Of a DNA stretch of 64,000 nucleotides, positions 1 to 11,560 are shown in pieces (position 1 is the stretch's first letter; each line of letters starts with the position of its first letter). A model generated the notes under the pieces. That model searched no databases. It was not told the origin of the DNA and saw only the letters and a program-made list of their open reading frames with translations. The translations under genes were made by a program, and so were the position numbers. The DNA is from Siphonodentalium dalli (Eukaryota; Mollusca; Scaphopoda; Gadilida; Siphonodentaliidae). The stretch spans positions 73,496,705 to 73,560,704 of the forward strand of contig CP136067.1 in assembly GCA_032622095.1 (NCBI GenBank), read 5' to 3'.

Positions 1-364
1 TAACCCGATTTGATTTGCACTCAAGTATATAAACGCGCCTCATATACACACGCTCATTAATTATCAAGTTTCAACGTAAAGATAAATTACCATCGGTGCC
101 CGAGATATCGCCAAGACGTCTGAAACAGTCAAATGCATCGGCCGGTTAAGCGTTAACGTGATCTAACGTTATGACCTCTAACGACGTCATAGAAGTTACG
201 CATTGTTTTTATCCTGATGGAAGATAGTACCACTTCTTCTTGATAATTGAGGCAGATAACTAAAACGGATACATACGCATTATATATCGTTGGAAAGAGG
301 AAACACGAAAGATTCTCACAGTGTCATTATTATGACTGGCATTTTATTATTCGTGCTGTTTCGA
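1..364. other. unassigned AT-rich DNA
   Basis: No open frame with coding character and no repeat recognised within the window, apart from a short phrase near 136-156 (CATCGGCCGGTTAAGCGT) that recurs with one change near 58710-58730. Confidence 0.4.
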
Positions 365-605
365 ATCGATTTGTAAGCACCGAACTCAAATGAAAGTCCC
401 GTAACACAGCGTAAAAACAGATTTGACCTCGGCACGTGAAAATTTGACCTCGGATCTGAAAATTAATAGGCCCATGCCCGTCCCCGGCCGAAAATACCCC
501 CACATACCAAGTTTCATCGAAATCGGGTCGGCCGTTTTCGAGTTCATCGCGAACACACAGACACACACACAAACAGATCTTCCAAAATATATAATAGATA
601 TATAT
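365..605 (+). repeat. possible LINE 3-prime tail
   Basis: The phrase around 508-560 (CCAAGTTTCATCGAAATCGG, then CCGTTTTCGAG), followed by an ACACACAGAC run and an AT-rich end, is typical of the 3-prime ends of RTE-like LINEs and related SINEs as I know them. No coding part remains. It abuts the first satellite units at about 606. Family assignment is from memory of the phrase only. Confidence 0.35.
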
Positions 606-636
606 ATAAACACCACACACATGACAATATAGTCAC
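606..636 (+). repeat. left stub of 42-bp satellite
   Basis: The string CACACATGACAATATAGTCAC matches the satellite unit that resumes at 2592. This stub is separated from the main array by the TIR element 637-2591. Confidence 0.6.
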
Positions 637-2591
637 CACTGGGGCTCAACGATTCCTCGAGGATCGGATCTAACAGGTTCAAAATCGGATCTAACAGGAC
701 TTCGATTCCGACTCAAACAAGATTTTAATGCCAAAATGGCGGCTTTTGTATGAAAATTTACAACAAATATCTGGAAATGGTAAGTATGAGCACTATATTG
801 CCTATTGGCCTGGCATATAATTAGTGAAAGTCGATTGTAGTAACCCGAAGAACCTGTATATGACGTCTGGCAAAGATCTATGCCATTTATGCACCTTAAT
901 TACGCTGAGATCAGTCAAAATCGATGGAGGAAAAACATAGCACCGAGGTTCAAGTCATATTGTTGAATGGGTATAAATATGTATGGTAATAAAGTCTTCG
1001 TGTTATTACTGTTCGAGTGCATATTGTAACAAAAATGAATTCAATTAGTCGTGAGTTTTTGTTTAAACACTAATTTTAAAAGTATAACATCGGCTCCGAA
1101 CCTAATTTTGATATATTCCGCATCCAATCTGTAGAAATTGATCGGCTCCGACTCTAACACACATTAGTCAATTCTTTTTTTGGAAATTGTTGAAATTGGT
1201 CATGGGTGTCAGATTCTTGCCGTTTTCATTTAAAATAAGACATTTTCTTGTCGCTAGAATACCTGACATGCACTATAAATAGTGTTTTTGATCACATTTA
1301 TCTTTAAGATAGTGTGTTCATAACTTGGAAGATCTGACATTTTTGTGGCTGGCCTATTAACCACGTAATCTAAGGATATCTAATGATACCATTGTACATA
1401 TGCGTGCCATTCATGCTATCATAGGTGGTGATTAACGAAGACTTGCCTATCTTCTGTTGGATGGTAGACATGTCCAAATAAGAGTGCATTTACCTAATAA
1501 TATAGTCAGTTTAAAATGTAAAATAAACCACACGAAAATGTCCGAAGTAATTTTAACCGGGGTATATATGCTGCACCACAAAATTGATTTTGGTAAAAAC
1601 TTATACTATTAATATATTCCGTGGTATTCCGAGGCAGCAAAAGGGACCGGGTTTGAAGAAATGTCACTCTCAATTTCTTCACGTTCAGCCGCATCCAATG
1701 ACACGGACAAGTCCAACAAAAGCAAGGAATCCTCGAAAGTTATTAGAGATCCCGTAATGCCTGGATCTATTCTGAAAGTATAAATAATTCAGTTTACATG
1801 TAACAATTTATAGTAAATACAGGCATATGCGTGTTGTGCAGAATTTTAATTAAAATTGGTCATTGCTTTTGTTGGACCCCCCAAATTGACTTCTATATTT
1901 ATGTTCATGACATATCAATTGGTATGTAGGCCTATATATGCACACATTTTCCCGAGAATTTTGACAACAAGTTATATAAGATCACGTATGCTATTGCGTA
2001 TAGTCATAGTTATACTGCACTGTGACATTGGGGTCGTAAACATAGTGCGAACGTATCTGGTGATCATGTAAGGGTCGGAGTTTTTGAAACCTGTTAGATC
2101 CTGATCCGAACCACCAAATCACCGATGAGTCTGAGTATTTTTCGTCATATTTCTTATACATCGTAATTACTGAGTCAATAACTAAAATTATGGGCTTATT
2201 TTGATATGTGATAAACACTAAATTCATTCAGAACCCATTCTGTGCGATTTGACATATATATACAAAGGTTAATAACAAGTCGGGAGATACACGTTAAATT
2301 ATCATGGGAAATGCATACAAAAAAAGCACGTGCTCGAGTTTGAAGTCAAACAACCATTTATAAATTTGTTTCGGGTCATTGTCATTGATTGTGTCGGTGT
2401 GTCATATCCTGTACCAAGATACATTGAAGTATCCACGTTATAACTCACCTTTCTGTCATTGTTCTTCTTCTTTTGCGGGTTAAAAACTTCTGGAAAATTA
2501 AAAAAGTCGGAATGGGGTCGGAGCCGATCAAATTAGGGCTGGAGTAAAAATCTGTTAGATCCGATCCTCGAGGAATCGTTGAGCCCCAGTG
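637..2591. mobile_element. non-autonomous DNA transposon, 40-bp TIRs
   Basis: Bases 637-676 and 2552-2591 are perfect 40-bp inverted repeats beginning CACTGGGGCTCAACGATTCC. They are flanked by GTCAC at 632-636 and 2592-2596, a candidate 5-bp target duplication. Satellite sequence lies on both outer sides, so the element sits inside a satellite unit. The interior (about 1.9 kb) has scattered fragments of the terminal GGATC(T/G)AACAG and TCGG(A/C)TCCGA phrases and no convincing ORF. Superfamily is not assigned: the 5-bp duplication is not the 8 bp expected of hAT. Confidence 0.75.
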
Positions 2592-4190
2592 GTCACCCAC
2601 TGTATACATGTACACCTGACACATGACCATACTTGGTTATACCCGTACATACCACAAATGACCATACAGCCATGAGTCACAATGCAGACACACCGGGTAT
2701 ACTCCTACACATGACCCATAACCATATAGTCACTCCCTGTATACATATTCACCACATTCATGATCATAAGAATCCTTGTATACCTATTCACCTCGCCATT
2801 GGCCATACGGTCATCCCCTGTATACCTATTCGCCACACCCATGGCCAAATAGACATTCAAGATATACATAAACATATCAAAAATGACCATATAGTCACTC
2901 CAGGTATACATATATGCGCCTCACCAATGGCCATATAGCCACTTGCTTCAAGCACAAACCCTCACCCATCACACCAGGTATACTCCTTCACCTGACCTAT
3001 GGCCATATATGACCTATGACCCCCTGTGTACTTATTCAAAACATTCATACATGATCATGATCAATCCTTGTATGCATATATTGACCTCACATTGGCCATA
3101 TTCCTGTAAACCTATTCGTCACACCATAGCCAAATAGCCATTCAATATATACCAATACACCAGGTATACTCCTACTCCTAACACATGGCTATATAGTCAC
3201 TCCCTGTATACATATTCACCACATTCAGGACCATCAGTCACTCATTGTATACCTATTCATCTCACCAATGACCATACAGGCACTACTTGTATACCTATGC
3301 GCCACACCCATAGTCATATAACCACTCGGTATATACATATGCAGCCCATAGAGTCACTCCAGGTATACATATACACCTCACAAATGGCCATTCATCCCTT
3401 CCAGATATACCCATACCCGCACACACGACCACTCATACCTTCCATACTTGCATATACACCTCACACATGACACTTCAGAAACTCACTGTATACTCATACA
3501 CGCCATCCATGAACATACAGCTAATCCCTATACACCCACCAATGATAATACATCCACAACATATATAAATATACATATACATTACCACAAGAGCACTCCA
3601 TAAAAACCACAAGAGCATATATACCCACCATATATACTCACCAATGACAATCCACTTACTACAGGCATGGAAGTACACTTCAATCATGACCGTGCAGTCA
3701 TTCCATGTATACGGTACCTATATACATTACCCATAGCCATCAAGTTCTCAAATCAAACTCCCTATTTATCCAGACAGCACAGTATACATTTCCACCACCT
3801 GTCACAATACAGCCACTCACTTTACACATGGACATCCCACCCATGACCTTAGTGTCACTCCATATACACATAAACAACACACAAATGACCATGTACATGT
3901 AGCTACTCTCGTTATATCCATACAACACATCAATGCCCATATAGCCACATCGGGTACACAAGAATTGGGTACACACAACCATACACAATACAGTCACTCC
4001 ATGCATACCATTTCACCTCACACATGACCATGACCACTCCTTGTATACCTATACGTCTTACCATGGACACCCCACTCATAACCATATAAAAGTTACTCCT
4101 TGTATACATATTCACATCATTCATGACATACTATAACTCCCTGTATACCTATTCACCTCACCTATGATCATACAGTAACACACTGGCTGT
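2592..4190 (+). repeat. 42-bp satellite array, locus 1
   Basis: Diverged tandem units near GTATACATATTCACCTCACC-CATGACCATATAGTCACTCCCT, about 42 bp, roughly 35 units with indels. As 42 is a multiple of three, open frames run through it with a 14-residue His/Ile/Pro period (for example 2633-2938). I read these as a by-product of the period, not as genes. Related arrays lie at 10029-10490 (opposite orientation) and 16200-17610. Confidence 0.85.
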
Positions 4191-4330
4191 ATCCAGTTGA
4201 TCAACTTTATGGTCCTGAATAGCCACATATTACGGTTTATCTCAGTTCCATCTCTGAAGTTCTGCCCATTTCCTTTCAATAATATGGCCGAATAAAAAAA
4301 GAGGTTCTCGGCAAAAGTCCATACTGCAAC
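4191..4330 (+). repeat. satellite-linked tail, left part
   Basis: Matches 17610-17780 (phrases GTTGATCAA, AGCCACATA, CTCAGTTCC, TTCTGCCCATT, TCGGCAAAA-TCCATACTGCA). The match resumes after 5757, showing that the element 4331-5756 was inserted into this unit. Confidence 0.7.
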
Positions 4331-5756
4331 CACTGTGGTGGATCTGCACCTCGAATTCTCATTCCGCCCGAGCAAAATTCCGATTCTTAGCGGTATATGA
4401 TCTGATTCCTTGAACGTTTTGCTCGATTTTCCACGACCATGTTTACTAATTTATGTATATCGAGGGAGCAACTCATGAGATGATACATTTAAATATTATA
4501 GGACTTGTTTCTGGGGTATTATACTCTTTACTTTACTTATTCTTTAGTCCCATATCTAGCACGCTGAACCAAATTACAAGGGTTTGCTCACACAAATCCA
4601 CACACAGAGAAGAAAAGTATGGTGTACAAATGTGAATTTCGAAGCGAAAGAGATAATGTTTTGTAGAACAAATTGCTTATGTGTATCCGCAAACAACCCG
4701 TCGTTACTTTAAAAATACAGTTGATCAAAATACACTATTTTAACTTGACATAATGCCTTCAAAGTAGCACTACCATACGTTCTGATTCTGTTTTCGGAGT
4801 GTTCCGATTCCCAACACGCACATTTTCAGCGTTCCGATTCCTGACATGGATAAATGTTTATCGTAATCCAGTTAATTGCTTCATATTGCTGACTTCACGA
4901 CCGTTCTACGCGACAGTAAATTGTCCTCTAATGATTGACTAAGTACAACTAATTAGTATCTTATACTACAACAGATCTTCAACGTCAATGGTGTTGATTT
5001 TGATGCGATGTTTTTATATTTTCCTATAATATCTTGAGGTACTTGATTGAAAACACCAAACATACATGTACATGTATGTGGGAATCCAAATTGACATTTA
5101 ATAAATAATTGAGCTTAAAGGTGCTCAATCCGATTCGATGGTCCCCATATTATCAGATTCCAAAAACAACTATTTTTTTTAAATGCTGCTCCAGTTATCA
5201 GAATCGATTATTAATTGGCCAAAAATAATGCTAACTACATGTACAGTACAAAATTGCCCAAAACCTGTTATTTATCAACATTTTGTTCAATGAAATTTTG
5301 CTGGTTTGTCAATTATTTGACATAAAAAGCCACTTGATTTCAGAGTTATCCATCTTCATCCGCAATTTGGTCCAAGACCCTCTTCTCGTCGACCTTTTAC
5401 TGGGCCACTAAAAATGATCGGTGGTGAACAATAATAGATTCCAAAAATCACTTTGAACTTGGATGAGTGGGCGATAACGGAATATACACTGGGCGGGAAT
5501 CGGAGCGAAAACATAAATCATCGATTACAGCATTTTGCTGGGCTTTTTTGGCAAGAAAATGATCGGGGAACATGTCCCGTTTGAGCTAGAGGTAAAAATT
5601 AACATAATATGTTATTAAACATAACTTATATCTGTCTTTATAAGTTTTTCTGCCAGTAAATTTGAAAATTGCTCGGTCAACAATCGGAAAAACTCGCAAT
5701 GGAATCGGACTTTGCTCGAGCGGAATGATAAATCGAGGAGCATATCATCCACAGTG
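4331..5756. mobile_element. hAT-like non-autonomous element, 8-bp target duplication
   Basis: Ends are imperfect inverted repeats of roughly 55 bp: left begins CACTGTGGTGGATCTGCACC, right (reverse complement) begins CACTGTGGATGATATGCTCC, and both continue through CATTCCGC and CGAGCAAA. Flanks are ACTGCAAC (4323-4330) and ATTGCAAC (5757-5764), an 8-bp duplication with one change. The related locus at 17740-17800 lacks the insertion. Inside are dispersed TTCCGATTC motifs and no supported ORF. An 8-bp duplication fits hAT; the transposase is absent. Confidence 0.75.
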
Positions 5757-5870
5757 ATTGCAACTTTAAAATGAATTTTTCTTGCCCCATACGGAACCGG
5801 GACAACCATAATAGAACATGTAGTTGTTAGTTTATTAACTTACACGTATAATAACCAAGTGAGTCACAAT
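5757..5870 (+). repeat. satellite-linked tail, right part
   Basis: GGGACAACCA...AACATGTAGTTG...ATAACCAAGTGAGTCACAAT corresponds to 17800-17880, continuing the unit broken at 4330. Confidence 0.6.
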
Positions 5871-5874
5871 TTGC

Positions 5875-6345
5875 TACATAGTGTTGACAGCCGGATTGGC
5901 CACTCGTCATTCGTCCATCTGTCTGTTTGTCTACCTGTCTGTCTGTCCATAGAGTCTTTATGCATGGTGCAATAACTGAAACATTTTCTTTTCGATCGTA
6001 ACCAAATTTTGTATATGATTTTCTCATGGGTTTGATCCGATTTCTTTTAACAGAGTTATGTCCCTTTTTCAATTTAGAATTTACACATGTTGGGATGACT
6101 CAAACATTTTTTATCAGATTGGAACAAAATTTGGTATGTGAATTTCTCAGCCCGCAATACAGATCAAGTTCAATTATGGGTTTATGGCCCTTTGACATAG
6201 AATTTATGCATGCCTCGATAAATTAACCGTTTTTCATCTGATCGGAACCAAATTTGGTATGTGAGTTTCTCAACTAAAAGTACAGATCGAGTTTGAACAT
6301 AGGTGTGATCCGATTATTTTATACCGGAGTTATAAATGAAATATT
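5875..6345 (+). repeat. twin-hairpin family 2 copy, headless
   Basis: Carries the family 2 order without its palindromic head: GTGTTGACAGCCGGATTGGCCACTCGTC, a GTCTGTCTGTC tract, CTTTATGCATGGTGCAATAACT, ACCAAATTTTGTATATGA and repeats of GGAACCAAATTTGGTATGTGA. Compare 14907-15160, 32152-33495 and 51066-51400. Confidence 0.7.
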
Positions 6346-7490
6346 ACATCATAAGGTGGATTATTCGGATACGAAAATCGTATCAAAAACTTGGTAGTAT
6401 GCGTTATTCGCATCCGATCAAATAATCGTTGTCGCAGGTATGTGTCCTGGTCATTTGATAATCATATGTTGGTAGTCGACAAAAACGGATGCGACTTACG
6501 CATATACCGGAAATCGTTTACGCAAGTATCTGTATAATAAACATCTTAAGAAGCGGGACCCACCCTATGAAATTGTGTTAAAAAAGAACAATTATTGGGT
6601 AAATATTGAAATTAAGAGCTCCCTTCTCTTGATTAATGCTCTATATTGTAGAGCTGAAACGGTTAGACGGTTAATCGGTTAGCACGAAGCAACATGGATT
6701 CAAATTGGAATCACACCACGACATACTACCGGTATATATAAAACTGTTTTACAGTGGGGTTTATAAAAACTATGTAAGTCGACAAAGTTTAAGGATTGAG
6801 ATCAGCTGCACAATGTCTTCACTCTTCCCGTTCTTCCTCCCTGTTGTGATTTAATATGATCAATTCAATTGAGTGACCAAACAGACATCGTAGTTGAAGC
6901 AACCCAAAACTTCTTCAATAATCTTCCCTTTTATCAAGGAAATTGATGCTCCATGCTACTCTGTAACTGGTTGTGCCTGTGGGACTAATTAACACTCAAT
7001 TTGGCAGTAATTGCTATATGTTAAGTGATTGCATACTAAAACCGAAACCGAGGTTTTTTTTTACTAAAAAAAAAGAAACCGAAACGTAAATTATATAACC
7101 TCCCAACACTAGTGTCCGCTATCATGATAACGACGAATAGCTCGAATACTGAATAGGACTGCGAGTCTGACCTAACTGAACTTCCTTTTTGTTCTATAGT
7201 TATTACTTTCTTGTCTTTATATATAATGCATTGGAGGATATACCAATGATGATAATGATATATTACAGATCTTTAATATATAGTTTTGTTACTTGTTTTA
7301 CCAATACCCATACTATTTTACTCGTTTTACAAATGCCCAAACATATGCTGATCACGGCAAATAAGCGATCTCCCCTGCCATTCACAAATTTCACTTGCTC
7401 ATTCCCCATCACGAGAGCCAGCAAAAGAACAGTGAATGCGTGTTTTTGAATATCGTTAAATGTCGTGAATAAGGTCTTTATTTCAGCTAC
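6346..7490. other. unassigned DNA
   Basis: No recognised repeat or convincing coding frame. The open stretch 7189-7449 begins in AT-rich sequence and shows no domain or splice context, so I do not call it. Confidence 0.4.
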
Positions 7491-8470
7491 TAGTTCTCAC
7501 CTAGTGGCTAGTGGCTAAAAAAAAGTGGCTTAAAGAATTTGGGTATGTGGCTCTTAAATTGACTGCCTTCCGACAAATTAAGTTTACAATCAGGCAAACT
7601 ATCCCGCCACGAGACAGTCTGAATGAAAGAACTCGCTAATTGATTCTCGGCTTATGCCACAGGGACTGGTTGAAATTGTATCACATACAGTGAATGGGTG
7701 TCCTAATTCTACTCGATACAAACACACATTCATTGTACTGCTTTCACATCGCAAACATCAGTGAAACAAAGAAAGGATACATATCATATAATATCAGACT
7801 TTGCATAAACACTATATTGTGTACCCGTGTCGACTGTGGAATGTGAGAGGGACTTCTTGTACCAACATTTAATCAAAGATAAACGGCAAAACAGACTTTC
7901 TGATCCACATTTAAACTTATTAAACATTTGGCGAGTAGAACGACATATATGTTGTCTATCGGTTGAGGAGTAGAACGACATATATGTCATTTCAGGAAGT
8001 GTTATTTTATGTAGACATAAGTTCAATAAATCATCATCTGATTTATAAATGATTTGTATAGGTGTTATTTTGATTAATATAATGTCCCGAATGTATAAGT
8101 GCAATCAATTATGATAACACACGATAACAAAAAATGCACATAAATTAAAACAAATTATTGGACCCTTTTGACCCGAGCTTGTTAATAATTATTGCTATGA
8201 TGTTGACGTTAAATTTACTCATGACGTCATGTATATGACGTTACAGATACTATCCAAATGGTTAATATTATTGTTTTACCTACCAGAACATGTTATATTA
8301 TATTATACTAAACATTTGAGTTAATTAGCTTGTAATGTTCTTTAATATGTTTAAATCAAAGTGGCTCCAAAAAATATTAGTTGAAAAAATGTGGCTCAAG
8401 TAAATGAAAAGTGGCTCAAAAATATTCACAAGTGGCTAAGGTGGTGGCTAAAGAAAGTTTTGGGCCAGTG
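7491..8470. repeat. element-like segment with AGTGGCT clusters at both ends
   Basis: The heptamer (A/G)GTGGCT occurs about 3-4 times at 7500-7555 and about 7 times at 8360-8460, in the same orientation at both ends, with about 800 bp between. Clustered subterminal motifs are usual for transposase-binding ends, but I find no clear terminal inverted repeat or target duplication. An internal direct repeat (GAGTAGAACGACATATATG-like, near 7930 and 7965) lies inside. Confidence 0.35.
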
Positions 8471-8529
8471 TGGACACTGTTTACATGGCTTTGGAAAAAT
8501 CTGCTATCAGACGACACCGACCCACCCGG

Positions 8530-8530
<1 letters not shown>

Positions 8531-8578
<48 letters not shown>
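8531..8578. repeat. poly-C tract, 48 bases
   Basis: Uninterrupted run of 48 C. Its length is probably unreliable in any assembly. It creates a spurious poly-proline frame (8391-8639). Confidence 0.95.
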
Positions 8579-8579
<1 letters not shown>

Positions 8580-8889
8580 AAACTGCATGACCATGTAGAA
8601 TGTAGGCATATTTCAGACTTAAAGTTTAACCCACTGTAGAGTTATAATATTTTTCTTTCTACTGGCGAGTTTTGTTGTTTGCGATGTGCTGGTAAACAGA
8701 AATGCAATTGCGTTATAAATCACATCAAGTGTTCTGTCGCAAATTGCAACAAAGCCTATGTGTAATCGGAATATACGTACTGGTTCGATATTTTTTTAGG
8801 CTGGAGTTGCTGACCAATATGGTCAAGGGTGGAGTGTCCATGGTAAGATGTATCTATGTATATAAGGAGTGGCTGAATTGTCATGTGTG

Positions 8890-10028
8890 AGGCTACAGGC
8901 TACAGGTTGTATCTTTGGTCTGATCTTTATGAAATTTGTCATTAATGTTGACATTGACATGTAGATGGGAACGAGTCATTTTGGGGTCATTCGGCCAAAA
9001 AACATGGCCGCTGGTGGCCATCTTGGATTTCAAAATTAAATCCATTGGCGCAGACTACAGGCCGTACTGTTTGTGTGATCATCATAACATTTGTCTTGAA
9101 TGTTGACATTTACATGTAGATGGGAACGAGTCATTTTAGGATCATTCGCCCAAAAAAACATGGCCGCTAGTGGCCATCTTGGATTTTATTCTTTGCATCA
9201 CTAAATCCTTTGACACATCCTACAGACCACATCTCTGATCCGATCATCACCAAACTTCATATGCATTATCGGGGTGACATCTAGTCTTCTCATACTAAAA
9301 CCAGCTAAGATATTTTGATGGTGAGATGCTGGCATTCATATGCATTATCGGGGTGACCTCTTGATGGGAACGAGTCATTTTGGGGTAATTCAGCAAAAAA
9401 ATATGGCCACCAATGGCCATTTTGGATTTTACTCTTTGTATGACTAAATATTTCTACAAAATCCATTAGCATGGGTTATAGACCGATCTGTTTGTTACAT
9501 CTTCATGAAATTCGTCATGGATGTTGACATTGACATGTAGATGGGAACGAGTCAATTTGGGGGTCATTCGGCAAAAAAACATGGCCGCCGGTGGCCATTT
9601 TAGAATTTACTCTTTGCATCACTAAATCCTTTGGCAAACCCTACAGACCACATCCCTAAACCGATCATTATGAAACTTGTCATGAATGTTGATATTGACA
9701 TGTAGATGGGAACGAGTAATTTTGGGGGTCATTCAGCCAAAAAACATGGCCGCTGGTGGCCATCTTGGATTTCTAAATTGAATCCGTTGACGCGGGCTAC
9801 GTACAGGCCGTACTGTTTATATGATCTTCATAAAAATTATCATGGATGTTGACATTGAGATGAAGATGGGAACGAGTCATTTTAGGGTCATTCGGCCAAA
9901 AAAACATGCCCGCCAGTGGCCATCTTGCATTTTACTCTTAGGATCACTAAATCCTTTGACACACCCTACAGACCATTAAATTATTCCCCCACCTAAGTTG
10001 AGCTATAGTGTCATTGACACTTTCATGT
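8890..10028 (+). repeat. twin-hairpin family 3 copy, tandem body plus tail
   Basis: About seven diverged units of about 155 bp, each with GTTGACATTGACATGTAGAT, GGGAACGAGTCATTTTGGGG, ACATGGCCGC(T/C)GGTGGCCAT and CTTTGCATCACTAAATCC. It ends in the tail AAGTTGAGCTATAGTGTCAT followed by TGACACTTTCAT; AGTGTC-ATT-GACACT is a short hairpin. The palindromic head is missing here. Satellite in opposite orientation starts immediately after. Confidence 0.85.
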
Positions 10029-10197
10029 ATGGGTGTATAGGTATACCGGATGTGACTGTATGATCAGTGATGTGGTGTTTGAGTATAACTACCTACATGG
10101 CCATATGTGTGTTGTGTATGTATGTATGTATGCCTGACTGTATGGTCATGTGTAGGGTGTACATGTGTACCTTGGGTGGCTGCATTGTCACAGGTGG

Positions 10198-10233
<36 letters not shown>

Positions 10234-10490
10234 GTGTTGTCTGTATGATCATGGGTGGGGCATGTGGATATATAGGGAGTGGTTGTGTGGTTATGGGTAA
10301 TGTCACTATGTGTACATAGAATGAATGTACGGTCATGACATTAATTGTATATGCATACCTGAATAGCTGGATGATCATTGGTGGGTGTGTGGGTATATAA
10401 GGAGTGCCCTTGTGGTAATGTTTGGGATGTATATGTATATCTGTCGTGGATGTATTGTCATTGGTGGGTATGTATGTGCCATCTAAGTCA
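10029..10490 (-). repeat. 42-bp satellite array, locus 2, reverse orientation
   Basis: Reverse complements of the satellite unit (GGTGTATAGGTATACCGGATG..., GTGTGTACATGTGTACCTTGGG...). An interior (TA)n tract lies at about 10202-10230. Frames on both strands here follow the repeat period. Confidence 0.75.
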
Positions 10491-10649
10491 ACTGAGGGGA
10501 TTAGTTGTGTTCCCTGTATGGGAGTAGTGTATGGCCACGCGGGCGGGCGGGCGAGGCTTGTGGTGATTGTGATGCTTGTATAAAGCGAACAAACAGTGGG
10601 GATCTGGATCTTTCACTGACTGCGTGTTCTTTTGTACCTTTTGGCATTG

Positions 10650-10860
10650 TTATGTACGGCGGTTGAATCGTCTATTGCAATGTTGGCAATGATGAAAGCC
10701 CGTTGCACGATGTCTAATGCGTATATGCCTGTGAAGGCATGAGGCATCGCTGCATGGGACACTCCGGACAAACGTGAATGTTGGACTGGACGCATGCCGT
10801 TCCCTCAGTCGGCGTTGCGTGTATATATAGTAGCGGACGTCTGTCACGTCAGGTCACTAT
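10650..10860 (-). pseudogene. broken C2H2 zinc-finger reading frame
   Basis: On the minus strand one frame reads VCPECPMQR, then a neighbouring frame reads LHRHIRIRHRATGFHHCQHC followed by NRRFNRR. Placed together the spacing resembles C-x2-C-x12-H-x4-H followed by the start of a second C-x2-C finger. At least one frameshift and a stop near 10667 break it. Such finger pairs occur near the N-termini of some LINE proteins (R2-like) and in transcription factors; which parent applies is unknown. The 60-65 residue frames are too short to be functional. Confidence 0.4.
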
Positions 10861-11254
10861 GAATAGGTGAGGCCGTTGTAGTAACAAGAAGAGTGAAGGG
10901 GGGATATATGGGAGGCGACTAATTAAAGTCCTTCTTGTTAGTGCCTACTAGTGGTAGGGTGCGCGGAGAGTGAAGATCCGCGCTATCTCTCTCTTTAATT
11001 GCGCGCTGAGGTGCTGTACTGAGGTTTATTGTTCCAGATTTGTACGTGTGCGTTTTGTTCCCCTTTGCGAGTTGGCATCGTGGATTACTTTGTAGTGAGG
11101 GACACGTTGGGTGTGGGGAAGTTGATGTCAACGGGTGTGACACTGGTGAGAGAGATGCTCGTGGTCATATTGCATGCGATTGAGTTGTGAGTAAATAAAA
11201 ATAGGCGAGGATGGTCCTCCAGGGAGGTACTCAATCACTTGAATATCCTAAAAA

Positions 11255-11297
11255 TGGTCTAGCGCTTTCGATAACTAGTGTATCTTCATCAGGACCA
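11255..11297 (-). ncRNA. candidate hammerhead ribozyme motif
   Basis: Read on the minus strand: TGGTC, then CTGATGA, 16 nt, GAAA, GCGC, TA, GACCA. TGGTC and GACCA are complementary (stem I), GATA/TATC can form stem II with one extra A, GCGC is a minimal self-complementary stem III, and TA before GACCA is a permitted cleavage context. This order matches the type I, short-stem-III hammerheads known from Penelope-like element terminal repeats. Stem II is short and has a bulge, so activity is uncertain. Confidence 0.5.
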
Positions 11298-11560
11298 GGA
11301 TGGCGTGGGTAGATGTGGATTTTGCCTGTCCTTTTATACTCTAGGTTGGTTGAGCATGGATTTGATTGGTCAATGGGTAGATGTCGGGAGGTTATGGACA
11401 CAGAAGAGGTCTCGGGGTTGAGTGCGGGTATATTGCGGGTATGCTGTTTCTTGGTTCCCTTTAGTCTATGCGGGTAGTTTGTGCAGGTATATTGTTGCAG
11501 CCCAGTCACTGTAGTTTAGTGCGGGTAGTTGTAGCGGGTATATTGGATACAGTGATACTA

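Larger units (their letters stand above)
10491..11560 (-). other. GC-rich block, possible decayed retroelement
   Basis: This block is visibly richer in G and C than its surroundings, starting with CGGGCGGGCGGGCGAGG near 10540. Minus-strand open stretches at 11231-11509 and 10919-11143 are Pro/Ser/Thr rich with no domain I recognise. It contains a hammerhead-like motif (11255-11297) and a broken C2H2 finger (10650-10860), both on the minus strand. Near 11430-11550 GCGGGTA(T/G) recurs several times. One explanation is the start of a Penelope-like or zinc-finger-bearing retroelement truncated by the satellite; this is inference. Confidence 0.4.

Noticed and set aside
345..390. tRNA T-arm-like string (GTTTCGAATC with flanking complementary bases)
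   Set aside because: No acceptor, D-arm or anticodon arm can be placed around it.
8391..8639. Frame with a long poly-proline stretch
   Set aside because: Created by the 48-base poly-C tract; no start context, domain or splice signal.
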